The notes beneath the pieces are model-generated. The model saw only the letters and a program-made list of their open reading frames with translations. It ran no database searches and was not told where the DNA came from. From Diplolepis rosae (lineage: Eukaryota > Arthropoda > Insecta > Hymenoptera > Diplolepididae): a stretch of DNA of 64,000 nt. This document shows, in pieces, positions 24,515 to 35,839 of this stretch (the stretch's first letter is position 1; each line of letters begins with the position of its first letter). The DNA is taken from positions 6,014,001 to 6,078,000 of the forward strand of contig JAPYXD010000680.1 in the NCBI GenBank assembly GCA_030998225.1, written 5' to 3'. Made by a program: the position numbers and the translations under genes.

Positions 24515-24628
24515 TTTAGGCACACGCGCAGTTCAATTTTTACATTTCATTCCTCTGCAGCGCAATATACTACATTGCCCTACTGTTAACTGTAGCGAAA
24601 AAACGAGTTTGCGCGCCGGTGGCACATA
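24515..24628. mobile_element. Small MITE at the Copia/non-LTR junction
   Basis: This 115-bp block (GGCACACGCGCAGTTCAATT onward, ending GGTGGCACAT) matches the reverse complement of 36351-36470 over its length. It is thus a repeated element, not part of either retrotransposon. The ends carry GGCAC/GTGCC. Confidence 0.7.
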
Positions 24629-25322
24629 AAATGATATTTTCTGGTTGTCCTAAGTTCTGTAACAGCTCTGCTGCTATTTGATCTACTCCTGGAGTTTTAT
24701 TTCCCTTCAGGCCCTTCAATCTTCTCTGAAGTTCCTCCTTTCAAATCGAATCCCCCCTTATCATCATTTTGCACCTCATTTTTGTTTTCTATGAGGTCGG
24801 CTACAGCATCAACCTTGTATAGGCTCTTTATGTATTCTACCCACCTCCTAATTTTATCTCTGCTTTCTGTTAATGCTTTTCCGTTTTCATCCCTGACTAT
24901 GTTTGCATTGATTCGTCTTATCCTAAAATTTTCTCTGATTTTCCTGTGAGCTGCGTCTAGTTTTCCTACCTTAAATGGCGATTCTACTTCTTTACATTTT
25001 CCTTCTATCCAGTCGTTTTGCGCTTTTCTGCATCTTCTCAGCACTTCGTTCCTAAGTCTCTTATATTGCGTTTTTCCTTGCTAGTCTCTTGCATTCTTGT
25101 ATCTTCTTTTTCATCCATCATTTTTAATGTTTCTTTATCCATCGACGGTTTCCTAGCTGCTCTTGTTTTTGAAAGCGTTTCCTTGTCTCTTTGTCCTGTA
25201 GTTTTCCAGTATTAAATTTATCTGTCCTTGTCACCTTTTTTGTTGTCTTGAACTTGGGACTAAATTTCATAATAATTGAGTTGTGATCACTGTCTATATC
25301 TGCACCCGGATTAGTGAAAATA

Positions 25323-26812
25323 TGTTTGATTATGCAGAAATAATTAAACTAAATAATAAAATTTTCGAAATAAAAAATTTGTCAAATTTATTGCTTAGTT
25401 TTTTTTTGTATAATAAAACATATTGTAATCAGTAAATTTTTTTTTAAAAATGCTTCTTTATTGCAAAAATTGAAACATAAGATCCCTTCCTATACATTTA
25501 CAATGAAATCAATTTCCTCAGTATTCGATGAAATTAAGTTAGCCGTTTATGGAAGTGAAATTCCTAATTAGAATCAACCATGACTGAAAATATCAATATG
25601 ACAAAAGAAGACAAAATCAGATAAGAACTTCATTTATTTTTATATTCAAATTACTATTTTAATTTTTTAAGTCTGATCTGTGGACTTAAATGAACCTCTG
25701 ATTGAATTTTCTGGAATTTGCTATAATTTAAATTAAGTTAGGTTCGCTGGATTAACGAAGGGAAGCGAATCCATTGAAAGTCTGTCACTTAAGAAGGGTA
25801 CATAGTCCTTACTTGAGGCAATGCCCCGGTTACTTTGTGTACAGCTGAAGCTGAAAGATACTGGATTAAGTTTAAGCTTCTTCATAGGCAGCCTAGATAC
25901 GGTTTATAGGCTTCATTATGAGACGCCCGCCTCGTAAATGTCATGAGTCTCATAAGCCATGAGTATCATACTTCAGGGAACCCATGTATACTATAAAACA
26001 AATAGCCTTTGCTTTGTATTTCGCATATGAAGTAAAACCACAAGTAACTTCGAGTATGCATTTTTCAAATTGAAATCACAATCTCATCAATAAACTCCCT
26101 CTTTTCAATACAGAAATTATGGCACTCTTAAGGTCTTTTATCGCTTATCGATTCCTAGATTACCGACATTTTTTCTGCCTGAATATTCAAGAGTAAACAG
26201 ATGTTTTTCAGTATCTTCTATTTGTTTTCACAATTCTTAAATAGATATTTCATTTTAAGAGGGAATATACACCTAGAATGGTAAAAAAAATCGAGTTTTT
26301 GATTTTTGTGTTTTCTTGACGCTCGTGGTCTTAGGAATGAATGTCTGGTGAAAATTTCAAGGAAAAATTCGAAGAAATGAAGATACAGTGCATGCCTCTG
26401 CGTAAGCGCCTCGCGTAACCGTGCGTTGTGTCGAGAGTTTTGGTATCGCGTTTTTCTCGAAACCATGTTTTCCAAATCGGTGACCACAATAACTCGACAA
26501 CCACTGTACCGATCAACTTAAAGTTTTTTGTGTTCATTACATACATAATTATCTAGTCTTTGTCGTAGGACTTTTTTTAGTAGCTTAGATTTTATTTTAT
26601 CGACAAAATAAGAACTAATTTTTGCCTAAAAATCGATACTTTGAGTTCAAACACCCGCCATTTTGTCAAATAAAGATATTTTCGAAAACCCATAGGACAA
26701 AGACTAGATTATAGTCTCGATTTCAATAATCTGTTTGGTTTTTTTTCATTCTGATGATTACAAATAAAATGAGAGTGGTCACCGCGAAGGACTTCTTTTT
26801 GAAGTGAGAATG
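25323..26812. other. Intronic sequence with one hairpin
   Basis: No gene is seen. At about 26552-26716, CTAGTCTTTGTCGTAGGA faces an inverted copy (TAGGACAAAGACTAG). These may be arms of a decayed foldback. Confidence 0.4.
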
Positions 26813-27900
26813 AAAAAAAAAATCTGCCGCGTCGCGGGCACATTCTCATCGCGCACTTCGCGCTCGGTCTTGTGCTCTTCGCATACATTTAAATTTATTT
26901 CTTATAATTTGATACTGAAGCTCAAACCAATTTTATAATAATATTGCAGATGATGTGAATGACACATTTTCTCAAAGTCACTCTATTTCTTTTTGAATTT
27001 AAGTGAAACAGGAGATTCAATTTACTTAAGGCTCTATCAGCCTTAAGGAACACATTCTCATCATGACGCTCGCGCTTCGCGCTCGATTTTCTATATACAT
27101 TTCAGTAACTTTTTAATAAATTACATGATTAAAATAATTTATTTTCTTCCAAATCTCTCAAAAATAAAAAACAATCGTAGACTTTATTTAAGGAAACGAT
27201 TTTGCAGAACAATGCTTATTTCGTATCTCACATATTTTGGTGAAAAAAATCGAATTTTTTTAATATTAAAAATCAAAACATAAAATATACATCCTATCCC
27301 GAAATGTCTTAATGAGAATTTGTAGACCTCATTTTGGCAAACAATTTTCCATCTTAACGTTTCTTTTGTATTACACATATTTTGTCTAAAAATGCAATTT
27401 ATGAATTTTAACCGTATTTTTTGGAATTGAAACGAAAAATATATGTTTTATCAGAAACTGTGTGAGACAAAATTTGTAGATCTTTTTGAAACGACAAACT
27501 TTGTATTCTTACGTTTTTTTCGTATTTCGAATATTATTGTTAAAAAATTGAATTTTGGATTTTCAATAGTTTTTTTTTAATTAAAAAGAAAAATATGCAT
27601 CTTATGAAAAAATGTTACAATTCAAATTTGTAGGTCTTTATGTAGATAATAATATTGTATCATAACGTTTTTTCGTATTTCGTATAATTTAACTGAAAAA
27701 TGGGATTTTGATATTGACTTTTTTCAAGTTTTAATATGCTGTAACATTTCTAATTTTCATTTAATCAAAAAATGTTATCAGGATAATTTGTAGAGATTTA
27801 TGAGCACTATCAAAAACCAGTATTGAAATTTTTGATTTTTGCAAAAAGTTATTTTCAAAAACACATAAAACCAATATCTTCTCATCCATGATGAGAATGT
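26813..27900 (-). mobile_element. HINE-like GTCT element, copy 3 (middle deleted)
   Basis: On the minus strand the 5' end ACATTCTCATCATGGATGAG is at 27900. The 3' end is at 26813, with an imperfect CCGCGACGCGG hairpin and CAGATTTTTTT. The segment with the GTCT tract and GAGACCCCCTGAG block is deleted between about 27865 and 27866. At 27181-27200 it retains TTTATTTAAGGAAACG, the empty version of the site occupied by foldback copy F. Confidence 0.85.
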
Positions 27901-27930
27901 AAAAACTAAACATATTCTCGAATGTGAGTA

Positions 27931-28760
27931 CACTCGAGATTCCCTATAACGAGAAGCTCGAGCATCGGAGATCTCTCTGCATCGAGCGCGAGAGGGATCC
28001 CCTCCATACGCTACTTGTTTCTATTGTATGTACATAGTAAAAAAGCGTATAAAAAGAGTTTTGCGAGTATTAAACATGTAATTGACTTATTTGACGGTAT
28101 GTACTCAAAATACTAAAAATATAATAATATAATAATAAAAATATCTATGTTTATCAGGTGTATTTTCGAATATTTCCAGAAAAAAAAAGAAAAGTCTTGA
28201 TGATAAATGTAATAAACAGTAATATAAATGTTAAAATGTTGCTGTTGGTTTTCATTTATAAAAAATGCGTTTCGAAACTTAATATTACATAAGTAGTATT
28301 GACCACAATAATAAACTGCGCAAAATTATACATACTGATCAATTGTAATTATATAAAATGTTCATACATATTATTTAAAAAGGGAGAATTTTACTTATCT
28401 ACAGTAATGTGTGAAATATCAAAATTTCTGAAAAAACTTATGCAATTTTAATGTTTGATAACCGACTTTACTCCAAAATATTGAAAACTCCAGATTGGAA
28501 AAATTAAATATTAAATTTTTCATTTCAAATACTGTAAAATTACACAATTAAGTACTTTTTCGATAATTGAACAACTATTTTCTCATTAATTTGTGATAAA
28601 AGCCATCAAACTCATTGATTACTGTTTTAAATTCGTGCGCGCTTCATTCCGTAGTAGTGGGGGAAGAGGGGTCGATCGTCTGCTCGTTATGGAGAACCGT
28701 GACGCGCTCGTAAAAGGGAGGCCTTGTTAGAGGGAATCTCGTTATAGGGAATCTCGAGTG
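27931..28760. mobile_element. Pogo-like TIR element
   Basis: Terminal inverted repeats CACTCGAGATTCCCTATAAC (left) and the reverse complement (right) extend for 23 bp. TA lies on both sides (27929-27930 and 28761-28762). The interior has more GC-rich subterminal zones and an AT-rich centre and no transposase. The CGTTATA-containing termini and TA target resemble pogo/Tigger-type elements. Confidence 0.8.
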
Positions 28761-28763
28761 TAC

Positions 28764-29328
28764 TTTTATCTAAAAAAAGAAATCATTTCAATTATTCGTA
28801 TAGGCTTTCTGAAGAAAATTCACGAAAATCGTCTTTTTTTCGCGCTTCCAGGTGTAAATTCCCCCTTAAATCAACATCAGTTCACATACAAAAAATGTCA
28901 GTAAAGTAAGAAATTGGTAAGTGACGCATAACCTTAAATGGAAGTGCTTTAAGTTCCTATTTAAAAAAATCAGAAACATAATTTTTAACCAATTTTTCCA
29001 AATCATTTCAACTCGATACCCAGCGGAGTGGAAGCGTTCCTTTTTTCACAGAAAATTTCTTCAAAAAGAAACATTGCTTTAAAAGAAATTTATGCATTAG
29101 TTAGAAACTTTATATTCGTAAAAAAACATCTTTGAAGTTTCTTAAATGATTGAGTAGAGAAGTGAAAGCTGCAAGCCCTTCCATGAGTTTGATTAGATGT
29201 AAAGTTCTTAAAATTTCTTCATAAGAAGATGGTAGCATTTGGATTCTGAAATCGATATTTATGGTGAGCTAAGCAGCCTGACCATATGGCGGATGATGTG
29301 ATACAATGGCAAAAAATATATTACTTAC
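28764..29328 (-). other. TMTC2-like intron downstream of the TPR exon
   Basis: AT-rich intron sequence following the GTAAGTAA donor. No repeat is recognised in this part. The next exon is not found between here and position 1, so this intron also probably exceeds 29 kb. Confidence 0.5.
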
Positions 29329-29443
29329 AGATTGTAGTGGACGTCGGCCATATTCGGTCGGTATCGAAGAGCTTGTACGAAAGCTTCCTCTGCTTCAGCT
29401 ACTCGTCCTTGAGCACTGAGTACGCTACCCAAATTACCATAAG
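29329..29443 (-). CDS. Tmtc2: TMTC2-like protein, exon encoding first part of a TPR repeat
   Basis: A 115-bp exon bounded on the minus strand by a pyrimidine-rich acceptor (TTTTGTTCTTTCAG) and a strong donor (GTAAGTAA). It encodes YGNLGSVLSAQGRVAEAEEA followed by FVQALRYRPNMADVHYNL. This is a typical TPR helix pair: G and L at the first helix, A and A-L at the second, then P. The exon starts with two bases of a codon, and the exon at 60418-61315 ends with the single missing base, giving Ala. In TMTC2 the TPR array begins right after NPPKA, as here. It is too short to appear as an open frame of its own. TMTC proteins transfer mannose to cadherin domains in the ER; the TPR part lies in the lumen. 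Highly conserved sequence and intact splice sites argue for a functional exon. Confidence 0.92.
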
Positions 29444-30610
29444 CTGAAAGAACAAAAATAATTTCAATTTAGTATAGAAATAGTAACTCTATTGCTCACA
29501 TGTAAGAGATTTAAAAAAATATCAGACAGTATTGGGTTTATCATCAATTAGTGTTATTAAGGAATCATTTATATTAAACAATGTCAATTTCTGAATATTT
29601 ACTCTCCTTCCATAGAAGTTTTCCTCTATAACGAATTAATTAGAAATCATTTATAAATCTAGGGCAATCCCAGGTTATCCTTGACAAAATATTTATCTTT
29701 TCGGGTTCCATTTTTTAAAAAAATTATTCCATCAGCACGATGTGTCCAGAGTCAAAAATGCTTGAATAATGATTGTAACATTCAAAAATTCAATTTTTCT
29801 CACTTGGAATTATCACAATATTAGTATTTTTTACTTTTCATATGTAAACTAATCTTGATTGGTTTTTACCTATCATGTTGAAGTAACAAGTCAGCCATTG
29901 AATAAATCCATTTAGTAGTAATAATTTAGATTTACAACGAATTTTCACCAAAAAATTAAAAAATATTTTTTGCAGTGAGAGATTTGTTTCTAAAACGATA
30001 ATATTTTTCTTTTCATTATAAAAAAAGAATCAATATTCAAATACCTAATAAAAATTGGAAAAGTTGCCATACCTCCAAAAATTTAATCGTTTATATATTC
30101 GTTTGTACAAAAAAAAACGAGTCAAAACTTGCACAATTATAATATTTTAAAATGATAACAACAACAAAAAGATTCAATGTTTAGGTTTTTTATGCTGAAA
30201 ATCACAATTTTATCTTAACTTTACAAAATCGTAACTGTATAAAACTTCATTTACATGTTTTGAAAAATTCCGATAGAAACTTCTAACAGTGCAGTAACTT
30301 GTTACAAGTAACTTACCGACAACTCACTTTATTTGTAATTTTTAGGGTAACTTATGTTAGTTATACTATTTTAAACAAGAATCTTGTAATTTTTATTTTA
30401 GTTGCGTCGTATATTTTGTATATCTCCTTTTAAAAGACGCTATTTATTGTCATTTTATGCATTTAAAAAGTAACAATTAATTATATATATATATATATCA
30501 GCTTTATTTCAAATGGAAAACATAAATTATTTATCCATTTCAGTTTCCGTACAAGAATTTGTTTAATATTCTTTATTGACAACTGTGCCCCAACCGTGAG
30601 GCCTCAGTTA

Positions 30611-31421
30611 TTTTCTCAAAGTCACTAAATTTGTTTTTGAGTTTAAGTGAAACAGGAAATTCAATTTACTTAAGGCTCTATCAACCTTAAGGAACACATT
30701 CTCATCATGACGATCGCGCTTCGCGCTCGATTTTCTGTATACATTTCAGTAACTTTTTAATAAATTACATGATTGAAATAATTTATTTTCTTCCAAATAT
30801 CCCAAAAAGAAAAAACAATTGTAGACTTTATTCAAGGAGACGATTTTGCAGAACAACGCTTATTTCGTATCTCACATATTTTGGTAAAAAAAAATGGAAT
30901 TTTTTAAATATTTAAAATCAAGACATAAAATATATATCCTTTCGAGGAATGTCTTAATGAGAATTTGTAGACCTCATTAAGGCAAATGGAATTTTGATAT
31001 TGACTTTTTTCAAGTTATAACATGCTGTAATATTTCTAATTTTGGTATAATCAAAAATGTTATGAGGATAATTAGTTGAGATTTATGAGCACTATCAAAA
31101 ACCAGGATTGGAATTTTTGATTTTTTCAAAAACACAAAAAATGGTCTAGTGTTCTCAATTTTGGTTGGATGTGTCTGGTTAAAAAACTTGTCCTTACTTT
31201 TTCGGCTCCGATAAAGTGTACCAAAGCTCAATTCAATCTGATAATTCTATCGAGAGTTATGCCGCACACGACCTACTACAGACAGACAGACAGACAGACA
31301 GACACTTTCGTAAAAACCATTTTTTCTGACTCAGGGGGTCTCAAAACGTAAAGATTTGATGAAAATTTCGAAAGTCATTTTTCACATCAAACTAATAACT
31401 TCTCATCCATGATGAGAATGT
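30611..31421 (-). mobile_element. HINE-like GTCT element, copy 4
   Basis: The 5' end ACATTCTCATCATGGATGAG (minus strand) is at 31421. The GTCT tract is at about 31279-31303. A large internal deletion joins the block near 30985 to the block near 30988. The 3' hairpin TTAAGG...CCTTAAG and CATGATGAGAATGT lie near 30680-30712. The sequence stops at about 30611, before the terminal GCGCGAAGCGCG units. Confidence 0.8.
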
Positions 31422-31546
31422 AAAAAAGTGATTGAAAATTGCAAGCCGGTTTGTAAACATTTTACTCTGTTTTACGTGTTGATTCTACAAGTTTATTGTG
31501 AACTTGCAGGAGTAACGGTGTAATTTTAAAGTATTTGTGTTAATTT

Positions 31547-32690
31547 TACTACAGAAGTGTAATATTACCACTTCGAACAAGGGACATAAAGTTACCAATG
31601 ATCAACGTGGTAAATTTCAACCATATTGTAACCGATATTGCAGTGTTTTTTTAACGCGTTTCGGTAAATTAACAAAGTATTCTGCATTCAAGTTTACCAT
31701 GACAGTGTTAGTAATTGTATAAAATAATTGAAATAAGAGTGGTATAATAATGAAAAACGTGATTTTTTAATTATAAAGATTGTGAGGTTATTTCATTATG
31801 AAAGTCGTTAGATTATAACATTTCAAATTTAATTCAATATTGTTCGATTACTAATATTATCCACAACAGTTGATTCCCTTATTATTTTTCTATTTTCATG
31901 GAAAAACACCCTAGTTCCCCTTCATTGCAAGCATTTTGTACTGTGAAGTCTGTTATTGTCAAAAAATGTTGATACTAAATTTTCAAAATTTTGAAGTATT
32001 TTATTTCAAAAGTTTCAAATTGAATATAATTTTAACCTTTTCAATTACATCTTTTTACTTTAAAATATTAGTAATGTATACAGTTTTGAATGTTTTCAAT
32101 TATTGTTTACACGAAGTAAAGTGTAATTATTAACAGAAGTGTATTCCAAATTACAAATTTTATCTTCAATATGTCATTGAATTTACAAATGTTACAGGTC
32201 ATTTCGCATGTTTTGGTTCGGCACCTTTAAGTCCACACATATTCCGTGTTTTCAAGTACTCTAGAATAATCACAAGGCAAGATTACCATTCCGTGTGAGT
32301 CCTGCATTTTGAATGAAAATTCTGTAAATCAGGAATTACATTTCGAATAAGAGTTTTTAGGCAATAAGCGATATTTCTCGTTATCCATAAGTTTTCTTAT
32401 TTCAAATATTCCTTTATGCATTTCATCACTGCCGCGTAAATATAACGCATGCGCAATGTCATTCACCTTTTACCTAGGCCATTTTACATTGACAGCTGAA
32501 TTTTACGCTACAAGAACGTAAAATTACACTGCATTGAAAGTGAAGTTAAGGCAATTTTCCTGTTTGCATGCGATTTTACATTACCAAATTATTTTTACAC
32601 CATTTCGGAAAAATTACCATGTTCATCACTATAAACTTTATGTCCCCTGTTCGATGTGGTAATTTTCAACTGGATTTTTCACAGTGCAGT
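31547..32690. mobile_element. TIR/foldback element, about 1.1 kb
   Basis: ATTACCACTTCGAACAAGGG with ACATAAAGTT at the left (about 31563-31595) is matched in inverse at the right (about 32625-32665, AACTTTATGTCCCCTGTTCG). The outermost bases are diverged, so both ends are approximate. The interior is AT-rich with short frames of no recognisable type. Confidence 0.6.
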
Positions 32691-32694
32691 ATGT

Positions 32695-34774
32695 AAAAAA
32701 ATCTGCCCGCTTCGCGGGCACATTCTCATCGCGCGCTTCGCGCTCCGTAATACTCAATCGTTGCGCTGCGCGCTCCGGAATTTTTGAACGTCGCGCTTCG
32801 CGCTCCGATCTTTCTGGACCTCGCGCTTCGCGCTCGGTCTTGTGCTCTTCGCATACATTTAAGTTTATTTTTTATAATTTAATACTGAAGCTCAAACCAA
32901 TTTTATAATATTAAAGATGATGTGAATTACTCATTTTCTCAAATTCACTAAATTTCTTTTTCAGTTTAAGTGAAACAGGAAATTCAATTTACTTAAGGCT
33001 CTATCGGCCTTAAGGAAAACATTTTCATCATGACACTCGCGCTCGATTTTCTGTATACATTTCAGTAACTTTTCAATAAATTACATGATTAAAATAATTT
33101 ATTTTCTTCCAAATCTCTCAAAAAGAAAAAATAATCGTAGACTTTATTTAAGGTAGTTTGTTCACGAAAATTAGACCTCAGGCAAAAATAGATAATTTTG
33201 CTTTCAAGAATAGCAGTATTATTATTGAAGGGCTAATTTGAAAGAGAAAAGATTGTTTTTCATGAAAAAAATTCGAAACACAAAAAAATAATGTTATTAA
33301 TAAATTTCATTTTTGCCCAAACTTATTTTCTTATCGCTTCGAGCCAAATTTTTAAAAATTATGCGATTATGATAAATCACGGTTCATTTTTTTAGGAAAA
33401 AGATCCTCTACAACTTGACCGTTTCCGATTTTTGAAAATAAATTCTTTAATGGCTGAAATTATAAAAAAACAATTTTTCAAAACAAAATTTTTATAAACA
33501 AATTGCTGTATTTGATAATAATTAATTCAATTTCAAAAATAGGAAACGGTCAAGTTGTAGAGAATCTTTTTTCTAAAAAAATGAACCATAATTTATTAGA
33601 ATCGCATCATTTTCAAAAATTTGACTCGAAGCGATAAGAAAATAAGTTTGGGCAAAAATAAAATTTATTAATAACATTATTTTTTTGTGTTTCAAATTTT
33701 TTTCATGAAAAATAATCTTTTCTCATTCAAAATGGCCCTTTAATAATAATGTTGCTATTCTTGAAAGCAAAATTATCTATTTTTGTCTGAGGTCTAATTT
33801 TCGTGATCGTACTACCTTAAGGAAACGATTTTGCAGAACAACGCTTATTTCGTATCTCACATATTTTGGTGAAAAAAATCGAATTTTTTTAATATTAAAA
33901 ATCAAAACATAAAATATACATCCTGTCGAGAAATTTTTTAATAAGAATGTGTAGACCTCATTTAGGCAAATAATTTTTCATCTAAACTTTTTTTATGTAT
34001 CTCATATATTTTGTCTAAAAAATAGAATTATTGAATTTTAATCGTATTTTTTGGAATTGAAACGAAAAATATATGTTTTTTCATAAACTGTGTAAGACAA
34101 AACTTGTAGATCTTTTTGAAACGAACAACTTTGTACTCTTACGTTTTTTTCGTATTTCACATATTATTGTTAAAAAATTGAATTTTGGATTTTCAATAGA
34201 TTATTTTTTAATTAAACAAAAAAATATGCATCTTATGAAAAAATGTTACAATTCAAATTTGTAGGTCTTTATGTAGAAAATAATATTGTATCATAACGTT
34301 TTTTCGTATCTCGTATAATTTAACTGGAAAATGGAATTTTGATATTGACTTTTTTCGAATTTGAATATGCTGTAACAGTTCTAATTTTGATTTAATCAAA
34401 AAATGTTATCAGGATAATTTTGAGAGATTCATGAGCACTATCTAAAACCAGTATTAAAATTTTTGATTTTTTCAAAAAATTATTTTCAAAAACACAAAAG
34501 TAGTGCTCAACCCCTCAATTTTGATTGGATGTGGCTGGTTAACGAACTTGTCCTTACTTTTTCGGCTCCGATAAAGTGTACCAAAGCTCAATTCAATCTG
34601 ATAATTCTATCGAGAGTTATACCGCACACGACCTACAGACAGACAGACAGACAGACACTTTCGTAAAAACCCTTTTTTCGGACTCTGGGGGTCTCAAAAC
34701 GTAAAGATTTGATGAAATTTACGAAAGTCATTTTTCACATAAAACCAATACCTTCTCATCCATGATGAGAATGT
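32695..34774 (-). mobile_element. HINE-like GTCT element, copy 5, with nested TTAA foldback
   Basis: The full family order on the minus strand: 5' end at 34774, GTCT tract at about 34637-34658, the long AT-rich middle, CATGATGAAAATGT, the TTAAGGC hairpin, then 3' GCGCGAAGCGCG units (32735-32840). It ends with the GCCCGCTTCGCGGGC hairpin and a T-run at 32695. It is interrupted at TTAA by copy F (33152-33816). Confidence 0.88.
33152..33816. mobile_element. TTAA foldback element, copy F, nested
   Basis: 665 bp, starting GGTAGTTTGTTCACGAAAAT and ending ACTACC, with TTAA at 33148-33151 and 33817-33820. The flanks join to give TTTATTTAAGGAAACGATTT, which is exactly what copy 3 of the host repeat shows uninterrupted at 27184-27203. 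This fixes the element boundaries and the TTAA duplication. Confidence 0.95.
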
Positions 34775-35839
34775 AAAAACGGTTGTAAAATAGTAATGTT
34801 ATTTCCAAAAACAGTGTCCCGGTTGACGAATTTGCCCTGGTCTACCCTATTTATATTTATTTAGTGCTTCTTACGAATCTCTGGCACCCTGTATTTATAT
34901 TTTATAACATAAAATGTATAATAGAATGTGGGAAATATAGTTGAAACTTGGGCACTTAGGTTCTGATAAATCTGTAATTAAATTGTAAGTACGGCTTTTA
35001 TTCTAGTCTGACGACCGAGAATACTATGCCTATCAGATAAATCTACTGGAATAGGATTTAGACGTTAAAATTTGAAACGACGTTATAATAATAAAACGAG
35101 CTCAGTCGTTTTTTCCCCTGTGAACTTTTTTCAACTTATTTCCTCCTACAGAAAAAGCCTCCAACGGGGCTATTTTGCTGGTGCGAATGCAATTCGACGT
35201 ATGATTCCCACGAGAAAGCTCTACAGCTTCAGCACCAAATAAAAAGGCGTATTCAGATCAGCCGTCAAGGCTGAAATATATTCAAGGATATGTTGTATTT
35301 GCATTTTGCCAGATATTTATGGACCAGTGGTATTATGACGGATAGCAGAGCACTACAGAATTCTTCCTCAAAAAAAGGAGAACAATAGAGTCGGGTTCCA
35401 GATAAATATGAAAAAATTGTTAATTAAGTATGAGGACGCAATCACAATCGTAAAAAAGCGTCTCGAATAATATTTAATTTGCATTTCCCGATATTATTTT
35501 CCATCTACCTTGTCATGGGATTTTCACATTCTTAATTGTTTAATTAATTTAATAATTAAATACTAGCCAAAAAAAGTGTTTTCTGCTTTCTTATTAATGT
35601 TTTTCTTAAACTCTTGTATTTAGTTTATCTTCACAACAAAAATGATAATCTACTTTCTTTTTTCAAATTTGGATCAATATTTCCTTCACGGAGAAAAGAA
35701 TCTGTTGCATTACTAAGTCCATGAGTTAAAATAATGAGAGCATAAAATTTCTGTTAATATAACAGATATTTGAATACAATCTACAGCTTTTATGCAAACA
35801 CAACAGATTTATATTTTGAAATTTTTAATATTATAATAT
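34775..35839. other. Intronic sequence with one candidate exon
   Basis: Mostly AT-rich. The segment at 35100-35340 is GC-richer and is treated separately. No transposon ends are recognised. Confidence 0.35.
35152..35274 (+). CDS. Candidate terminal exon, zinc-finger-like, unidentified
   Basis: A pyrimidine-rich acceptor (TTATTTCCTCCTACAG) precedes a frame open for 40 codons to a TGA. The protein would read TGLFCWCECNSTYDSHEKAL then QLQHQ. The cysteine pair, aromatic residue and spaced histidines loosely resemble a C2H2 finger. It lies on the strand opposite TMTC2, so it would be a nested gene or a relic. There is no upstream exon and no polyadenylation signal assignment. Chance is a real alternative. 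Confidence 0.2.
   Translation, partial: KKPPTGLFCWCECNSTYDSHEKALQLQHQIKRRIQISRQG

Larger units (their letters stand above)
19945..25322 (-). pseudogene. Non-LTR retrotransposon relic (endonuclease plus reverse transcriptase), broken by insertions
   Basis: Read on the minus strand the pieces fall in the normal order of an endonuclease-RT polyprotein. First, 25240-25322 has the endonuclease C-terminus with GADIDSDHNS. Next, 24697-25090 has the linker (RRCRKAQNDWIEGKCKEVE) running into GVDQIAAELLQNLG. Then 22107-22316 has SLTTHASKILTT and EDQFGFRK. Then 21100-21240 has RT motif A (FIDLEKIFDN). Then 20700-20846 has motif B (KKGVRQGCSLSPPLSNLY). Last, 19945-20355 has the thumb (LKINIGKTKVIACRTKSG, VWSVALYGWEA). 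The YADD-type motif C segment is missing. Stops and frameshifts are frequent. Insertions are listed separately. The motifs suggest an RTE/CR1-like lineage common in insects; the clade is not settled. Confidence 0.85.

Noticed and set aside
34463..34666. ORFs ending in TYRQTDRQT-like peptides, also at 15874, 31169 and 44732
   Set aside because: They are translations of the conserved 5' block and (GTCT)n tract of the HINE-like repeat, present in every copy and both orientations, with no independent gene signal.
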